Source: Brevundimonas halotolerans (GTDB lineage: Bacteria; Pseudomonadota; Alphaproteobacteria; Caulobacterales; Caulobacteraceae). From it: 64,000 nucleotides of DNA. Shown here piece after piece: positions 54,355 to 64,000 of the stretch (position 1 is the stretch's first letter; every line of letters starts with the position of its first letter). The stretch lies in NCBI RefSeq assembly GCF_003730275.1, contig NZ_QTTA01000021.1:62001-126000 (forward strand), in the 5' to 3' direction. The notes beneath the pieces are model-generated. The model worked only from the letters and a program-made list of their open reading frames with translations, was not told the DNA's origin and ran no database searches. Made by a program: the position numbers and the translations under genes.

Positions 54355-55343
54355 GCGGGGGCTCCGGGGGTGAAACGATCCTCGATGATGGCGGCAAACA
54401 GGGCGGGGTCAATGTTGCCGCCTGAGAGAACAATGGCCGTGGTGCGGCCCGCCGCCGCGACCTTGCCGGCCAGAAGGGCTGCCAGCGACACCGCCCCGCC
54501 CGGCTCGACCACCAATTTCAGGGTGCGGAAAGCATAGCGCACGGCCTCGGCCACCTCTGCATCGGTGACGGTCAGGACACCGGACAGTCGCCGGTTGATG
54601 GGAAAGGTCAGCTCGCCGGGACGGTCGCTCATCAGGGCGTCGCAGATCGAGGGGGCCGCGCCGGCCGGATAGGTCATCCGCTCGCCGGCCTCCAGCGAGC
54701 GGCGGGTGTCGTCATAGGCGGCGGGCTCGACCGCCCAAGTCTGCGTGTCGGGCGAGCGCTCGGCAAAGGCCAGATTGATCCCCGCGATCAGCCCGCCGCC
54801 CGAGGCCCCGCACAGCAGCTGGTCGATCGGCGCATCGGCCTGTTCCAGAATCTCGAGGCCGCAGGTGCCCTGCCCCTCGATGATGAAGGGGTCGTCGAAC
54901 GGGCGCACCAGAACACTGCCCCGGGTCCGGGCGATCTCCTCACCGATGGCCTCGCGCGATTCGGACCAGCGGTCATAGGACCGGACCTCGCCGCCGAAGG
55001 CGATGACGCCCTCGACCTTCACCCGGGGGCTGTCGGCGGGCATGACGATGATGGCCGATGTGCCCATCCGCTTTGCGGCAGCCGCCACGGCCTGGGCATG
55101 GTTGCCCGAGGAATAGGCCACCACGCCGCGGGCCTTTTCCGCATCGGTCAGGCGACTGATCCGGTTCCAGGCGCCCCGGAATTTGAAGGCCCCGGCCGCC
55201 TGCAGCGTCTCGGCCTTGATCAGCACCCGGCCGCCCAGATGCGCATTCAGCGCCGGGCTTTCGATCAGGGGGGTGCGGACGGCGGCACCGGCAATCTGGC
55301 GGGCGGCGTCGAGGACACCGGAGAAGGAGGCAGTATGGGTCAT
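54351..55343 (-). CDS. threonine/serine dehydratase-like PLP enzyme
   Basis: The 330-residue fold-type II PLP enzyme has Lys54 in LQAAGAFKFRGAWNRI, the SSGNHAQAVAAAAKRMG substrate loop and the phosphate-binding GASGGGLIAGI. It lacks the C-terminal ACT regulatory domain of biosynthetic IlvA, so a catabolic threonine/serine dehydratase, serine racemase or hydroxyaspartate-type role is likely. ATG 55343 (MTHTASFSGV) is chosen over an upstream in-frame ATG at 55385. It is divergent from glpK. Confidence 0.9.
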   Translation of the reverse strand: MTHTASFSGVLDAARQIAGAAVRTPLIESPALNAHLGGRVLIKAETLQAAGAFKFRGAWNRISRLTDAEKARGVVAYSSGNHAQAVAAAAKRMGTSAIIVMPADSPRVKVEGVIAFGGEVRSYDRWSESREAIGEEIARTRGSVLVRPFDDPFIIEGQGTCGLEILEQADAPIDQLLCGASGGGLIAGINLAFAERSPDTQTWAVEPAAYDDTRRSLEAGERMTYPAGAAPSICDALMSDRPGELTFPINRRLSGVLTVTDAEVAEAVRYAFRTLKLVVEPGGAVSLAALLAGKVAAAGRTTAIVLSGGNIDPALFAAIIEDRFTPGAPA

Positions 55344-55425
55344 GACCGCATCTAGCGCGGCGGGCGGGCGCGTGGCGAGGGGCAATGCGCTTGCCTCGCC
55401 CGGCCTCCGTCGTCACTAATCCCCC

Positions 55426-56942
<1,517 letters not shown>

Positions 56943-56946
<4 letters not shown>

Positions 56947-58019
56947 CCGACGTTGCTCTCGACCCCCAGTCCGCCTTTTCCGGCACGCGCGAGGTCGATC
57001 CGCGCCACGCCCTGGACGAAGCCACGCTGGATGCCTGGCTGGCGGAAAACGTCGAAGGCTATCAGGGGCCCCTGACCCTCCGCCAGTTCAAGGGCGGACA
57101 GTCGAACCCCACCTATGAGCTGGCGACACCCGGCAAGACCTATGTGCTGCGGCGCAAGCCGCCCGGCGTGCTATTGCCCAGCGCCCATGCGGTCGACCGG
57201 GAGTTTCAGGTTATCTCGGCGCTCCATGCCCAAGGGTTTCCGGTCGCAAGACCCCATACTCTGTGCACGGACGATACGGTGATCGGCTCCATGTTCTACG
57301 TCATGGACAAGGTCGAGGGGCGGGTGTTCTGGGACCTGAAACTGCCGGGACTGGAGCCCGCCGAACGCCGCGCCATCTATGAGGCCCAGACCGACACGCT
57401 GGCGGCCCTGCACCGGTTCGACCCGGGCGCCATCGGCCTGTCGGACTATGGCAAGCCCGGCAACTATTTCGCCCGTCAGGTCGGGCGCTGGACCAAACAG
57501 TATCAGGCCTCCGAGATCGACACGATCGAGGCCATGGACCGGCTGATCGCCTTTTTGCCCGAAAGCCTGCCGGCGGATGGTCCGACCCGGATAGTGCATG
57601 GCGACTTCCGCCTCGACAACATGATCCTGGCGCCGGATCAGGCCCGGGTGCGCGCTGTGCTGGACTGGGAACTGTCGACGCTGGGTGACCCCATGGCGGA
57701 CTTTTCCTATCTGCTGATCGCGTGGGTCATTCCGGCGACCTTGCGCAACGGGCTGGCCGGCGCCGATCTGGAGGCGCTGGGCATTCCCTCGGTCGAGGAG
57801 ACGGTCGCTCGCTATGCGGCGAGGACCGGGACGGCGGCCCCCGACAATCTCGACTGGCTGTTCGCCTATAATCTGTTCCGGCTGGCCGCCATCTGCCAGG
57901 GCATCGCCGGGCGGGTGCGCGACGGCACCGCCGCCAGCAGCCACGCCCGCACCATGGCCGCCCAGGTCGGGCCGCTATCGGACGCCGCGTGGAGCTTTGC
58001 CAAGAAGGCCGGGGCCTGA
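56943..58019 (+). CDS. APH-family phosphotransferase (ACAD10/11 N-terminal type)
   Basis: The 358-residue protein has an aminoglycoside-phosphotransferase fold: YVLRRKPPGVLLPSAHAVDREF, the Brenner-type catalytic loop VHGDFRLDNMIL, and LDWELSTLGDPMADFSYLL. This subgroup resembles the N-terminal kinase domain of mitochondrial ACAD10/ACAD11, which is linked to 4-hydroxyacyl-CoA breakdown, rather than antibiotic resistance. It is translationally coupled to glpK. Three bases separate it from the convergent CHAT gene. Confidence 0.9.
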
Positions 58020-58022
58020 CGC

Positions 58023-59789
58023 CTAGCTGGGCGTGCCCACCAGGGTGAAGGCGGCCCAGTAGGCCGGGTGCTGCCAGCGACGGTCGGCGCGGACCTCGCG
58101 CATGGCGCCCTGCAGGGCCACCGCGCGGTTGCCCGGTGTCCGGTCCAGCCCGGCAAAGGTGCCGGTGATCAGGGCGGTGGTCGCCTGATCCGAAACCTCC
58201 CAGTGCGACACCAGCAGGGACCGCGCCCCGGCGTGGAAGAAGGCCCGCGCGAGGCCCGACAGGCCCTGCCCGCCCGGCCGACCGTCCGATGCCGCCGTAT
58301 TGCAGGCCGACAGCACGACGAAGTCGGCATTGAGCCGCAGTTGCGCCGCCTCGGAGGCCGTCAGATAGCCGTCGTCCTCTGCCGTGGCCTCTGCGGGCGG
58401 GGTCATGACCAGTCCGGGCTCGGCGAAACTGGCCCCCGCCATCAGGCCGTGGGTCGAGAAGACGACAAAGCGCGCTTCGGCCAACAGATCGGTATCGGTC
58501 TGACGCACGGCGGTTTCGGTGGCGGCCGCCCCGCTGCGGACCACCCCCTTGGGATAGATCCGGCCCAGCGCCAGAAGCTCGGCCCGGGCGCCCGGCAGGT
58601 CGGGCAGGGCGCGTAGCTTTTCGACATCGGCCAGCTTGCCCGGGCCCAGAATGCCGTCTGCATCCGGCGCGCCCCGGGCGGCGGGCTCAGGCGTACCGGT
58701 CAGAACCGGGGCTCCAAAGGCGATCAGGGGCAGGCGGTCAGAAACCGGGTCGCGGCGCGCGTCCCGAACGGGAGTCAGGCGCGCCGGGCATCCGGCGTGA
58801 CGCTCCGCTTCAGTGGCCAGATGACAGCGCAGGGCCTTGAGGCTGGACACCGACGGCAGGGTCGCCAGCGCATAGCGGTCAATCAGCCATTCGGTGGTGA
58901 CAAGCGCCTCGGGGCCCGTGTCCTCGCCTACGGGCGGGGCGGTCACGAGCGCGGCCAGCGGCAAGGTGGTCAAGGGGCCGCTGACCACGGTGATCAGGGT
59001 GGTGCGCCCCTCAAACACGGATTCCACCGGCTGGATCAGCGCTTGATAGAGGCGGTGGGCCTCGGCCCGGTCATAGGCGCGGACCGGGCGCCCGGCAAAC
59101 AGGGCCGGGTCGAGCGTCGGGTCCGCCCGCGTGCCGGCTGTGGTCAGCGACGCCCTCAGTTTCGCGACCGACAGCGTCAGGGCTTCCTCGCCCAGACCGT
59201 CAGCCCTCGCCCATTCGATCCGGTCAGAGGTCACGCCCCAGACATAGGTCGCCTCTGGATTGACGAAGACCAGCAAGAGGGCCTCGTCCGGGTTCAGCAA
59301 CCCTTGCGTCTCGGTCACTGTCAGGGCCCGGGGGCGGGTCAGTTCGGCAAAGGCGGGGAACTCGGCCTCGATCCGGGCATCGACCTCGGCCAGCTCGGCC
59401 AGGGTCTGCTCATAGGTGCGGCTCATGATGCGCCGGCGTTCGCGGGCGGCGTCGGTGTCCTGGGCGTAGAGGCTCTCGACCTCGCGCTCGAGGGCGTCGC
59501 GACGCTGGATCAGCCGTTCGCGTTGCTCGGCCAGCTGGCCCAGGGCGTCGTCGCCCTCGGCGAACCGGGCCGAGACCTTGGCCAGCGCATCGGCGGCATC
59601 CGAGACAATCGCCCACTGGGCGGCCTCGAAGGCTTCGGCGCGGAGGGATTCGGGCGTGTCCGGGTCCTGCGGCAGGGCCGTTCCGGAGCGCGCGCCGACA
59701 TGGCCGCCAGTGACGAGCGCCAGCACCAATGCGACGACCAGCCCCGCCAGCACCCCTCCCGACAGTCCGTGTCGCGCCCGTGACCCCAT
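58023..59789 (-). CDS. CHAT domain-containing envelope protein
   Basis: The 588-residue protein begins with a membrane segment or signal (about residues 9-30), then a coiled-coil-prone region (about 85-150, rich in Glu, Arg and Leu), and a CHAT (caspase-like) domain from about 165 to the end. The catalytic dyad is present: His447 in RFVVFSTHGLMAG and Cys496 in DFVVLSACNTAASDG. Most CHAT proteins of this sort carry TPR repeats; none is obvious here. It lies 7 bp downstream of a small exported protein gene, so the two form a pair. Being N-terminally anchored, it should act outside the cytoplasm. A proteolytic role is inferred from the family. Confidence 0.9.
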   Translation of the reverse strand: MGSRARHGLSGGVLAGLVVALVLALVTGGHVGARSGTALPQDPDTPESLRAEAFEAAQWAIVSDAADALAKVSARFAEGDDALGQLAEQRERLIQRRDALEREVESLYAQDTDAARERRRIMSRTYEQTLAELAEVDARIEAEFPAFAELTRPRALTVTETQGLLNPDEALLLVFVNPEATYVWGVTSDRIEWARADGLGEEALTLSVAKLRASLTTAGTRADPTLDPALFAGRPVRAYDRAEAHRLYQALIQPVESVFEGRTTLITVVSGPLTTLPLAALVTAPPVGEDTGPEALVTTEWLIDRYALATLPSVSSLKALRCHLATEAERHAGCPARLTPVRDARRDPVSDRLPLIAFGAPVLTGTPEPAARGAPDADGILGPGKLADVEKLRALPDLPGARAELLALGRIYPKGVVRSGAAATETAVRQTDTDLLAEARFVVFSTHGLMAGASFAEPGLVMTPPAEATAEDDGYLTASEAAQLRLNADFVVLSACNTAASDGRPGGQGLSGLARAFFHAGARSLLVSHWEVSDQATTALITGTFAGLDRTPGNRAVALQGAMREVRADRRWQHPAYWAAFTLVGTPS

Positions 59790-59796
59790 ACTGTCC

Positions 59797-60480
59797 TCAG
59801 TTGCTGAGGATCTGGACCTTGGTCCAGATCTCGCCGCGGTTGACCACGCTGACCCGCACCTTGCCGGCGACGCGCGGCATCAGGGTGCAGACGGGGTAGT
59901 GGTCCCCAAATCCGTCCTGACACAGCAGCCGTCCCTCGGCGTCCCGGATGACCAGATCGATATTGGTGTCGCCGTCGCCGATGGCCGCGATCCGCAGGAT
60001 TTCCCCGCCCCGGGCATCGACCTCAAAGCCGAAGGTCTCCCGCGCGCGGACATCCTTGACCGTGGCGATCGGGCCATTGCCGAAGGGCGAGGACACCACA
60101 CCCCGCACGCCCTGTCCGCGCACCTGTTCGATGGCGGCGAGATAGGCCGGATGCCCGGCGGCCATCGCCTCGGCCTCGGCCAGCAGGCCCTCGAACGTCA
60201 GGAACGGCGGCTGGTCCCCCTGATTGCGCAGCGGCACCTCGCCGACGATGCGCGCCGCCATGATCAGGGCGCCCGGGTCCTCGCGCGACCGACCCCAGTC
60301 GGCCAGACCGGCAGCGGTGACCAGTTGCGAAATCCCAACCGCTTCGGGGGGAAGGGCATCGGCTTCAGGATCCTGCGCCCGGCCGAGGCCGGCACAGGCC
60401 ATGACCAGCAGGGCGGCGACCACGCCGACGCACACGGTCCAGATGCGACCCGTTCCTGTCTGCTGTGCGACCTGCCCCAT
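59797..60480 (-). CDS. exported partner protein of the CHAT gene, PPC-like C-terminus
   Basis: The 227-residue protein has a signal peptide (VGVVAALLVMACAGLGRAQD, cleavage near residue 35; a lipobox is not clear). The C-terminal half (ARETFGFEVDARGGEILRIAAIGDGDTNIDLVIRDAEG, then RVSVVNRGEIWTKVQIL) resembles the bacterial pre-peptidase C-terminal beta-sandwich, often a binding or targeting module. ATG 60480 has GGGGAAG upstream. It is separated from the CHAT gene by 7 bp, implying a shared function. Confidence 0.82.
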   Translation of the reverse strand: MGQVAQQTGTGRIWTVCVGVVAALLVMACAGLGRAQDPEADALPPEAVGISQLVTAAGLADWGRSREDPGALIMAARIVGEVPLRNQGDQPPFLTFEGLLAEAEAMAAGHPAYLAAIEQVRGQGVRGVVSSPFGNGPIATVKDVRARETFGFEVDARGGEILRIAAIGDGDTNIDLVIRDAEGRLLCQDGFGDHYPVCTLMPRVAGKVRVSVVNRGEIWTKVQILSN

Positions 60481-60589
60481 CGATCTTCCCCTGCCTCGCG
60501 CCAGACTGCGCGCCGCGACAGCCTGCCTGCCCTCAGGCCCGGGGAATACTGACCGAATGTGACAGCAACCGCAAAGGGCCTTTCGCCCC

Positions 60590-61345
60590 TCAGCGAACGG
60601 CGGCGCCCAGAATATGGCGGTCATCGCGCGACTGGATCAGCACGGCGACGCGGTCGCCGTCGTCGATGTCGTCCGGGAGGGACAGCAGGATCGACCGGCC
60701 CGTCCATTCGCCGATGGGGTGGATCGACTGAACGACATTGGTGTGGCGGACCACCCGGCCCCGGTTGTCGCCACTTTCGACCCGCACCAGAACGGGGCCC
60801 GGGCGGAAGATAACGGCCAGAACCTCGGCGCCTTCAGCGGCGACCCGGCCCGAGCCGATGCCGACCCGGTCGCCGGTCTCGCGGAACTCGATCTCGGGGC
60901 CCCACAGATTGCGGGCGGATTCCTCATCAACCGCCAGCCCCAGGGTGTCCTCATCACGCGGGGCCACGGTGCGATAGCCGTCCAGAATGACCTGCGGCGT
61001 GGCCACGGCCCGCAGACGCAGCGCCTGACGGTATTCCTGCTGGCGGGCGGAAAACTCCGGCTGGGCCAAGGTGTCGGTCCAGCCGGTATAGTCCCAGTAG
61101 TCGACCGGATAGGTCAGTACGATCACGCCCGGCCGATCGGCCAGGGTCTCGACCCGCTGGTTGGCCTCGGGACAGCCGCCACAGCCCTGGGCGGTGAACA
61201 GTTCGACGACCACGGGCACGGACCGCACAGTCACATCGGTCTGGGCCACGCGGCGCACGGACTGGGCCGAGGTACCCACAGCCCCGAACAGGCAGGCGCC
61301 CACAGCCCCCGCGATCGCCACTCGTGTCCAGCCCCGAAATATCAT
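60590..61345 (-). CDS. DUF1223 family thioredoxin-like secreted protein
   Basis: The 251-residue protein has an N-terminal signal (cleavage near GTSAQ, residue 28) and the DUF1223 start VVVELFTAQGCGGCPEANQRVETLADRPGVIVLTYPVDYWDYTGW with a CxxC (CGGC) thioredoxin-like site. The C-terminal part is a beta-rich domain (VESGDNRGRVVRHTNVVQ). It is probably a periplasmic thiol-redox or structural protein; the function of the family is not established. It lies upstream of the CHAT pair (109 bp) and could share its transcript. Confidence 0.9.
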   Translation of the reverse strand: MIFRGWTRVAIAGAVGACLFGAVGTSAQSVRRVAQTDVTVRSVPVVVELFTAQGCGGCPEANQRVETLADRPGVIVLTYPVDYWDYTGWTDTLAQPEFSARQQEYRQALRLRAVATPQVILDGYRTVAPRDEDTLGLAVDEESARNLWGPEIEFRETGDRVGIGSGRVAAEGAEVLAVIFRPGPVLVRVESGDNRGRVVRHTNVVQSIHPIGEWTGRSILLSLPDDIDDGDRVAVLIQSRDDRHILGAAVR

Positions 61346-61377
61346 GGGTCAGACTCCTAGCCCGTCCGGCGTATCCG

Positions 61378-61405
61378 CGCCCCTCATTTTCGCGTGAGGG
61401 GCGCG
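61378..61405 (-). terminator. possible terminator hairpin after the prolyl oligopeptidase gene
   Basis: GCGCCCCTCA (61378-61387) and TGAGGGGCGC (61396-61405) form a perfect 10-bp stem with an 8-nt loop, 11 bp after the stop of the oligopeptidase gene. It lacks a following T-run on the minus strand, so it may act as a stability stem or Rho-dependent end. Confidence 0.5.
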
Positions 61406-61416
61406 TGAAGCCGCTC

Positions 61417-63657
61417 TCAGTCCATCAGCTGCTGGGCCAGATAGACATAGTGACGAGCCCAGCGGCGGGCATTGGCGACCGGATCGGCGTCGTTCGAGTG
61501 CCCGCCCGCCGTGTCCTCGAAATAGAGGTGATCATGGCCCTGGGCCTCCAGCCTTGCTGCGAATTTACGGGCATGGGCGGGGTGGACCCGATCGTCGCGG
61601 GTGTTGGTGGTGATGTAGACGCGCGGATAGTCGACCTCAGGGCTGAGGCGCTGATAGGCCGAATAGTCCGCGATCCAGGCGGCCTCCTCCGGAATGCGCG
61701 GATCGCCATATTCCCCGATCCATGAGGCCCCGGCCGGCAGTTCGTGATAGCGCAGCATGTCGATCAGCGGGCTCTCGATCACCGCCGCATTGAACAGCTC
61801 TGGCCGCTGGGTGATCGACACACTGGTCAGCACCCCGCCGTTCGACCGGCCATAGATGCCCAGATGCCGGGGCGAGGTGATGCCGCGCGCGATCAGGTCC
61901 TCGGCCACGGCGGCAAAGTCGTCAAAGGCGCGCTGGCGGTCGCCGTTCAGCGCCGCCTGGTGCCAGCCGGGGCCGAACTCGCCGCCGCCCCGGATATTGG
62001 CCTGGACGAAGACGCCGCCGTTCTCGAGCCACAGCTTGCCCATCTCGGGCTTGTAGGCAGGCGGGAAGCTGATCTGGAAGCCGCCATAACCGAACAGGAT
62101 GGTCGGCGCGGAGCCGTCCAGCACCAGATCGCGCGGCATGACCACGAAATAGGGGATTTTGGTCCCGTCCGCCGAGGTGGCCTCATACTGCTCCACCCGG
62201 TGGGTCGAGGCGTCGAACTTGGGCGGCGCGGAGCGGAGCTCGGCGAGCGTCCCATCCTCCGCCGAGAACAGGCTCAGCGTTGGCGGCGTCAGGAAGCCTT
62301 GGGTCGAAAGGAACAGGCGCCCCGACCCACGCGACATGTCGCCCAGCGAGACGGCCTGATTGCCGGGCACGGCCACGTCGGTGCGCGGCCAGCCGAATTC
62401 GCCGCGATTGCGGAAGGTGGCCACGCGTCCGACGACGTTGTCGTTGTAGGCGACGACGACGCGGTCATCGAAAACGGCCACCGAACTGATCGACTGACGG
62501 TCGGTCGGTTCAAAGATCTCGAACTGGGTACCAAACACCTCGACGCTGGCCGGTTCTCTAGGAGGGACCAGCGCGTCCAGAGGCACAGCCAGAAGGGTCC
62601 CGGCCTCAACCGTACGAGGGTCGGACCAGGCGCCATTCTGGCGAGCATTTGAAACGGACCACGCTTCCTCGGGGGACAGGACAAGCTGGCTTCCCATCAC
62701 GCCGTAAATTGAAACTCGGCCCGGGAGGCCCAGCTTGACCGCCTCACCGTTCCGCCACCACCAACGCTCACTCCGGAACGTGTCCAGCGGGCGGTTGAAG
62801 ATGACGGCCTGCACGGCGCCCTCGCCATCACGGAACACCGAGGCGCTGACCCCATACCCGCCGTCGCCCGCCTCGCCGCGATAGACCTCGGTCGCCTGGG
62901 CCAGGGTCTGGCCGCGCTTCAGCGTCTTGACGATATAGGGATAGCCGCTCTCCGTCAGGGTGCCGGGTCCGAAATCTGTGGCCACCAACAGGGTCTCGGC
63001 GTCCAGCCAGCTGATGCGGTGCTTGCCCTCGGGCAGGACGAAACCACCGTCCACGAAGGTCTTGGTGGTCAGATCGAATTCACGCACCACCACCGCATCC
63101 TTGCCGCCGTCGGACAGATTGATCAGGCAGCGGGTCTCGGCGGGCGGCAGGCAGGACGCCCCCTTGAACACCCAGTCGCGACCCTCGGCACGGGCCAGGG
63201 CGTCGATGTCGAGCAGGGTCTCCCACTCGGTATTGCCCGAGGCATAGGACTCCAGCGTCGTGCGCCGCCAGATGCCCTTGGGATTGATGGCGTCCTGCCA
63301 GAAATTGCCGATGCCGTCGCCGAGGAAGGACGGGGCGGGGATGCGGTCGGTGGCCGTCAGAATCGCCTCGGCCTGCTGACGGAACGGCTCATAGCGTGGG
63401 TCGCCCTCCAGCGTCGCCAGCGCCCGTTCGTTGGACCGGGCGACAAAGGCCATGCCCTCGGCCCCGTCGACCGCTTCCAGCGCCAGATGATCATCGGCTG
63501 CCGCCACGCCTGCCGGCGTCAGGTCGGCCGGGAAGTTGGGCATGGAGGCCTGCGCGACCGGCACGGAGGCCTCGGTCGGGTCCTGTGCTCCCGGCATGGT
63601 GCTGCAGGCGCCCAGCATCAGAGCAGGAAGGGCGGCGGACAGGATCAGGCGACGCAT
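61417..63657 (-). CDS. prolyl oligopeptidase family (S9A) lipoprotein
   Basis: The 746-residue protein has a lipoprotein signal ending in the lipobox LGAC (Cys18), a seven-bladed beta-propeller (about 50-480) and an alpha/beta-hydrolase domain. The catalytic Ser605 lies in GIYGRSNGGVLTS, the Asp in NTRDDRVHP (688-689) and His720 in TAGGHSND. It should cleave proline-containing peptides at the envelope. GGAG precedes ATG 63657 by 9 nt. A second gene of the same family is cut by the right edge 166 bp upstream. Confidence 0.94.
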   Translation of the reverse strand: MRRLILSAALPALMLGACSTMPGAQDPTEASVPVAQASMPNFPADLTPAGVAAADDHLALEAVDGAEGMAFVARSNERALATLEGDPRYEPFRQQAEAILTATDRIPAPSFLGDGIGNFWQDAINPKGIWRRTTLESYASGNTEWETLLDIDALARAEGRDWVFKGASCLPPAETRCLINLSDGGKDAVVVREFDLTTKTFVDGGFVLPEGKHRISWLDAETLLVATDFGPGTLTESGYPYIVKTLKRGQTLAQATEVYRGEAGDGGYGVSASVFRDGEGAVQAVIFNRPLDTFRSERWWWRNGEAVKLGLPGRVSIYGVMGSQLVLSPEEAWSVSNARQNGAWSDPRTVEAGTLLAVPLDALVPPREPASVEVFGTQFEIFEPTDRQSISSVAVFDDRVVVAYNDNVVGRVATFRNRGEFGWPRTDVAVPGNQAVSLGDMSRGSGRLFLSTQGFLTPPTLSLFSAEDGTLAELRSAPPKFDASTHRVEQYEATSADGTKIPYFVVMPRDLVLDGSAPTILFGYGGFQISFPPAYKPEMGKLWLENGGVFVQANIRGGGEFGPGWHQAALNGDRQRAFDDFAAVAEDLIARGITSPRHLGIYGRSNGGVLTSVSITQRPELFNAAVIESPLIDMLRYHELPAGASWIGEYGDPRIPEEAAWIADYSAYQRLSPEVDYPRVYITTNTRDDRVHPAHARKFAARLEAQGHDHLYFEDTAGGHSNDADPVANARRWARHYVYLAQQLMD

Positions 63658-63679
63658 TGTGCAAACTCCGTTTCTTGAT

Positions 63680-63812
63680 CCTCCCCCGCATCGCGGGGGA
63701 GGGGGACCGCCATCTGGCGGTGGAGGGGGCGGAACCAGACGGGGCGTTTGACGTCGCCCCCTCCACCACTGCGTGGTCCCCCTCCCCCGTTTCGCAAGCT
63801 TCACGGGGGGGG
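63680..63812. repeat. G/C-rich palindromic intergenic element
   Basis: Two 34-37-nt arms, 63694-63730 and 63756-63789, are complementary over most of their length: 15 bp perfect (63694-63708 with 63775-63789) and 12 bp perfect (63719-63730 with 63756-63767). Each arm also has a small internal hairpin, for example ACCGCC/GGCGGT at 63706-63721, and a further CTCCCCCGC/GCGGGGGAG stem lies at 63681-63701. It fills the gap between two oligopeptidase genes and looks like a REP/BIME-type element. Confidence 0.8.
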
Positions 63813-63822
63813 ATGAGGTTTC

Positions 63823-64000
63823 TCAGTCCATCAGGCGGCGGGTCAGATAGGTGTATTCCAGCGCCAGACGCCGGGCGGTTTCGCGCAGATTGGCGCCGGC
63901 GGCGTGGCCCCCGTCGGTGTTCTCGTAGAAGAGCACCTCATAGCCCAGCTCTTCCAGACGGGCGGCGGCCTTCCTCGCGTGGCCGGGGTGGACCCGGTCA
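63823..64000 (-). CDS. prolyl oligopeptidase family protein, C-terminal fragment at window edge
   Basis: The last 58 codons of a minus-strand gene reach the right edge: DRVHPGHARKAAARLEELG, then EVLFYENTDGGHAAGANLRE, ending TRRLMD. The DRVHP and GGH segments match the catalytic Asp and His regions of the neighbouring S9A enzyme, whose own C-terminus ends AQQLMD. The start lies outside the window. It is the upstream tandem paralogue of the gene at 61417-63657. Confidence 0.9.
   Translation of the reverse strand, partial: DRVHPGHARKAAARLEELGYEVLFYENTDGGHAAGANLRETARRLALEYTYLTRRLMD

Overview
The window is a high-GC alphaproteobacterial chromosome segment. Gene content (TonB-dependent receptor, RegB/RegA-type redox pair, MmcB-like repair protein, DUF2794, rimP-to-pnp gene order) points to Caulobacterales, most likely Brevundimonas or a close relative. 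The genus is an inference from content only. Apart from the first 1.46 kb it reads as a compact core chromosome with many 4-bp ATGA overlaps.

Left edge (1-1462): the last 45 bp of a tRNA-Thr(CGT) gene, from anticodon loop to CCA, stands alone just before bioY with no 5' half beside it. This is the usual footprint of the far end of an integrated element. The only gene seen on the element side is a cut-off minus-strand gene for a protein that reads as winged-helix-like domain, EVE/PUA-like domain and GIY-YIG-like domain. That architecture would suit a modified-DNA-targeting defence nuclease and is the best candidate here for something undescribed.

1472-4591: biotin transporter bioY; metK behind a strong palindrome that fits a SahR/SamR-type operator; a GAGTGGC inverted-repeat element; trmB; and a convergent small phosphatase.

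4641-16976: the translation/transcription cluster rimP-nusA-ylxR-infB-(three envelope-type unknowns)-rbfA-truB-rpsO-pnp. A promoter followed about 40 nt later by an intrinsic terminator precedes rimP and looks like an attenuator.

17101-24363: ECF sigma factor with a small membrane partner, SCO1, RegB/RegA, MmcB, lipocalin, GNAT, ThpR, Bax-inhibitor-like protein and DUF2794. 24726-28380: response regulator, histidine kinase and HtrA protease in one minus-strand operon, probably an envelope-stress module.

28484-31785: glutaryl-CoA dehydrogenase and a class III CoA-transferase (possible glutarate use) with a second GAGTGGC element that supplies part of the transferase N-terminus. 31810-39320: TCA-cycle genes transcribed sucC-(secreted unknown)-sucD-sucA-odhB; OdhB has two lipoyl domains. 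39418-44867: MFS transporter, TonB receptor, TetR and MarR regulators.

44974-53367: septation protein A, ftsY, NAD synthetase, PhnA C-terminal domain, hydrolase, GmhB-like phosphatase, and a DegT aminotransferase/sugar dehydrogenase/acetyltransferase operon. 53345-58019: Mpg, MaoC-like, threonine dehydratase-like, glpK and an APH-family kinase. 58023-64000: a secreted/anchored CHAT protease-like protein with a small exported partner, DUF1223, and two tandem prolyl-oligopeptidase genes (the second cut by the right edge) separated by a large palindromic repeat.
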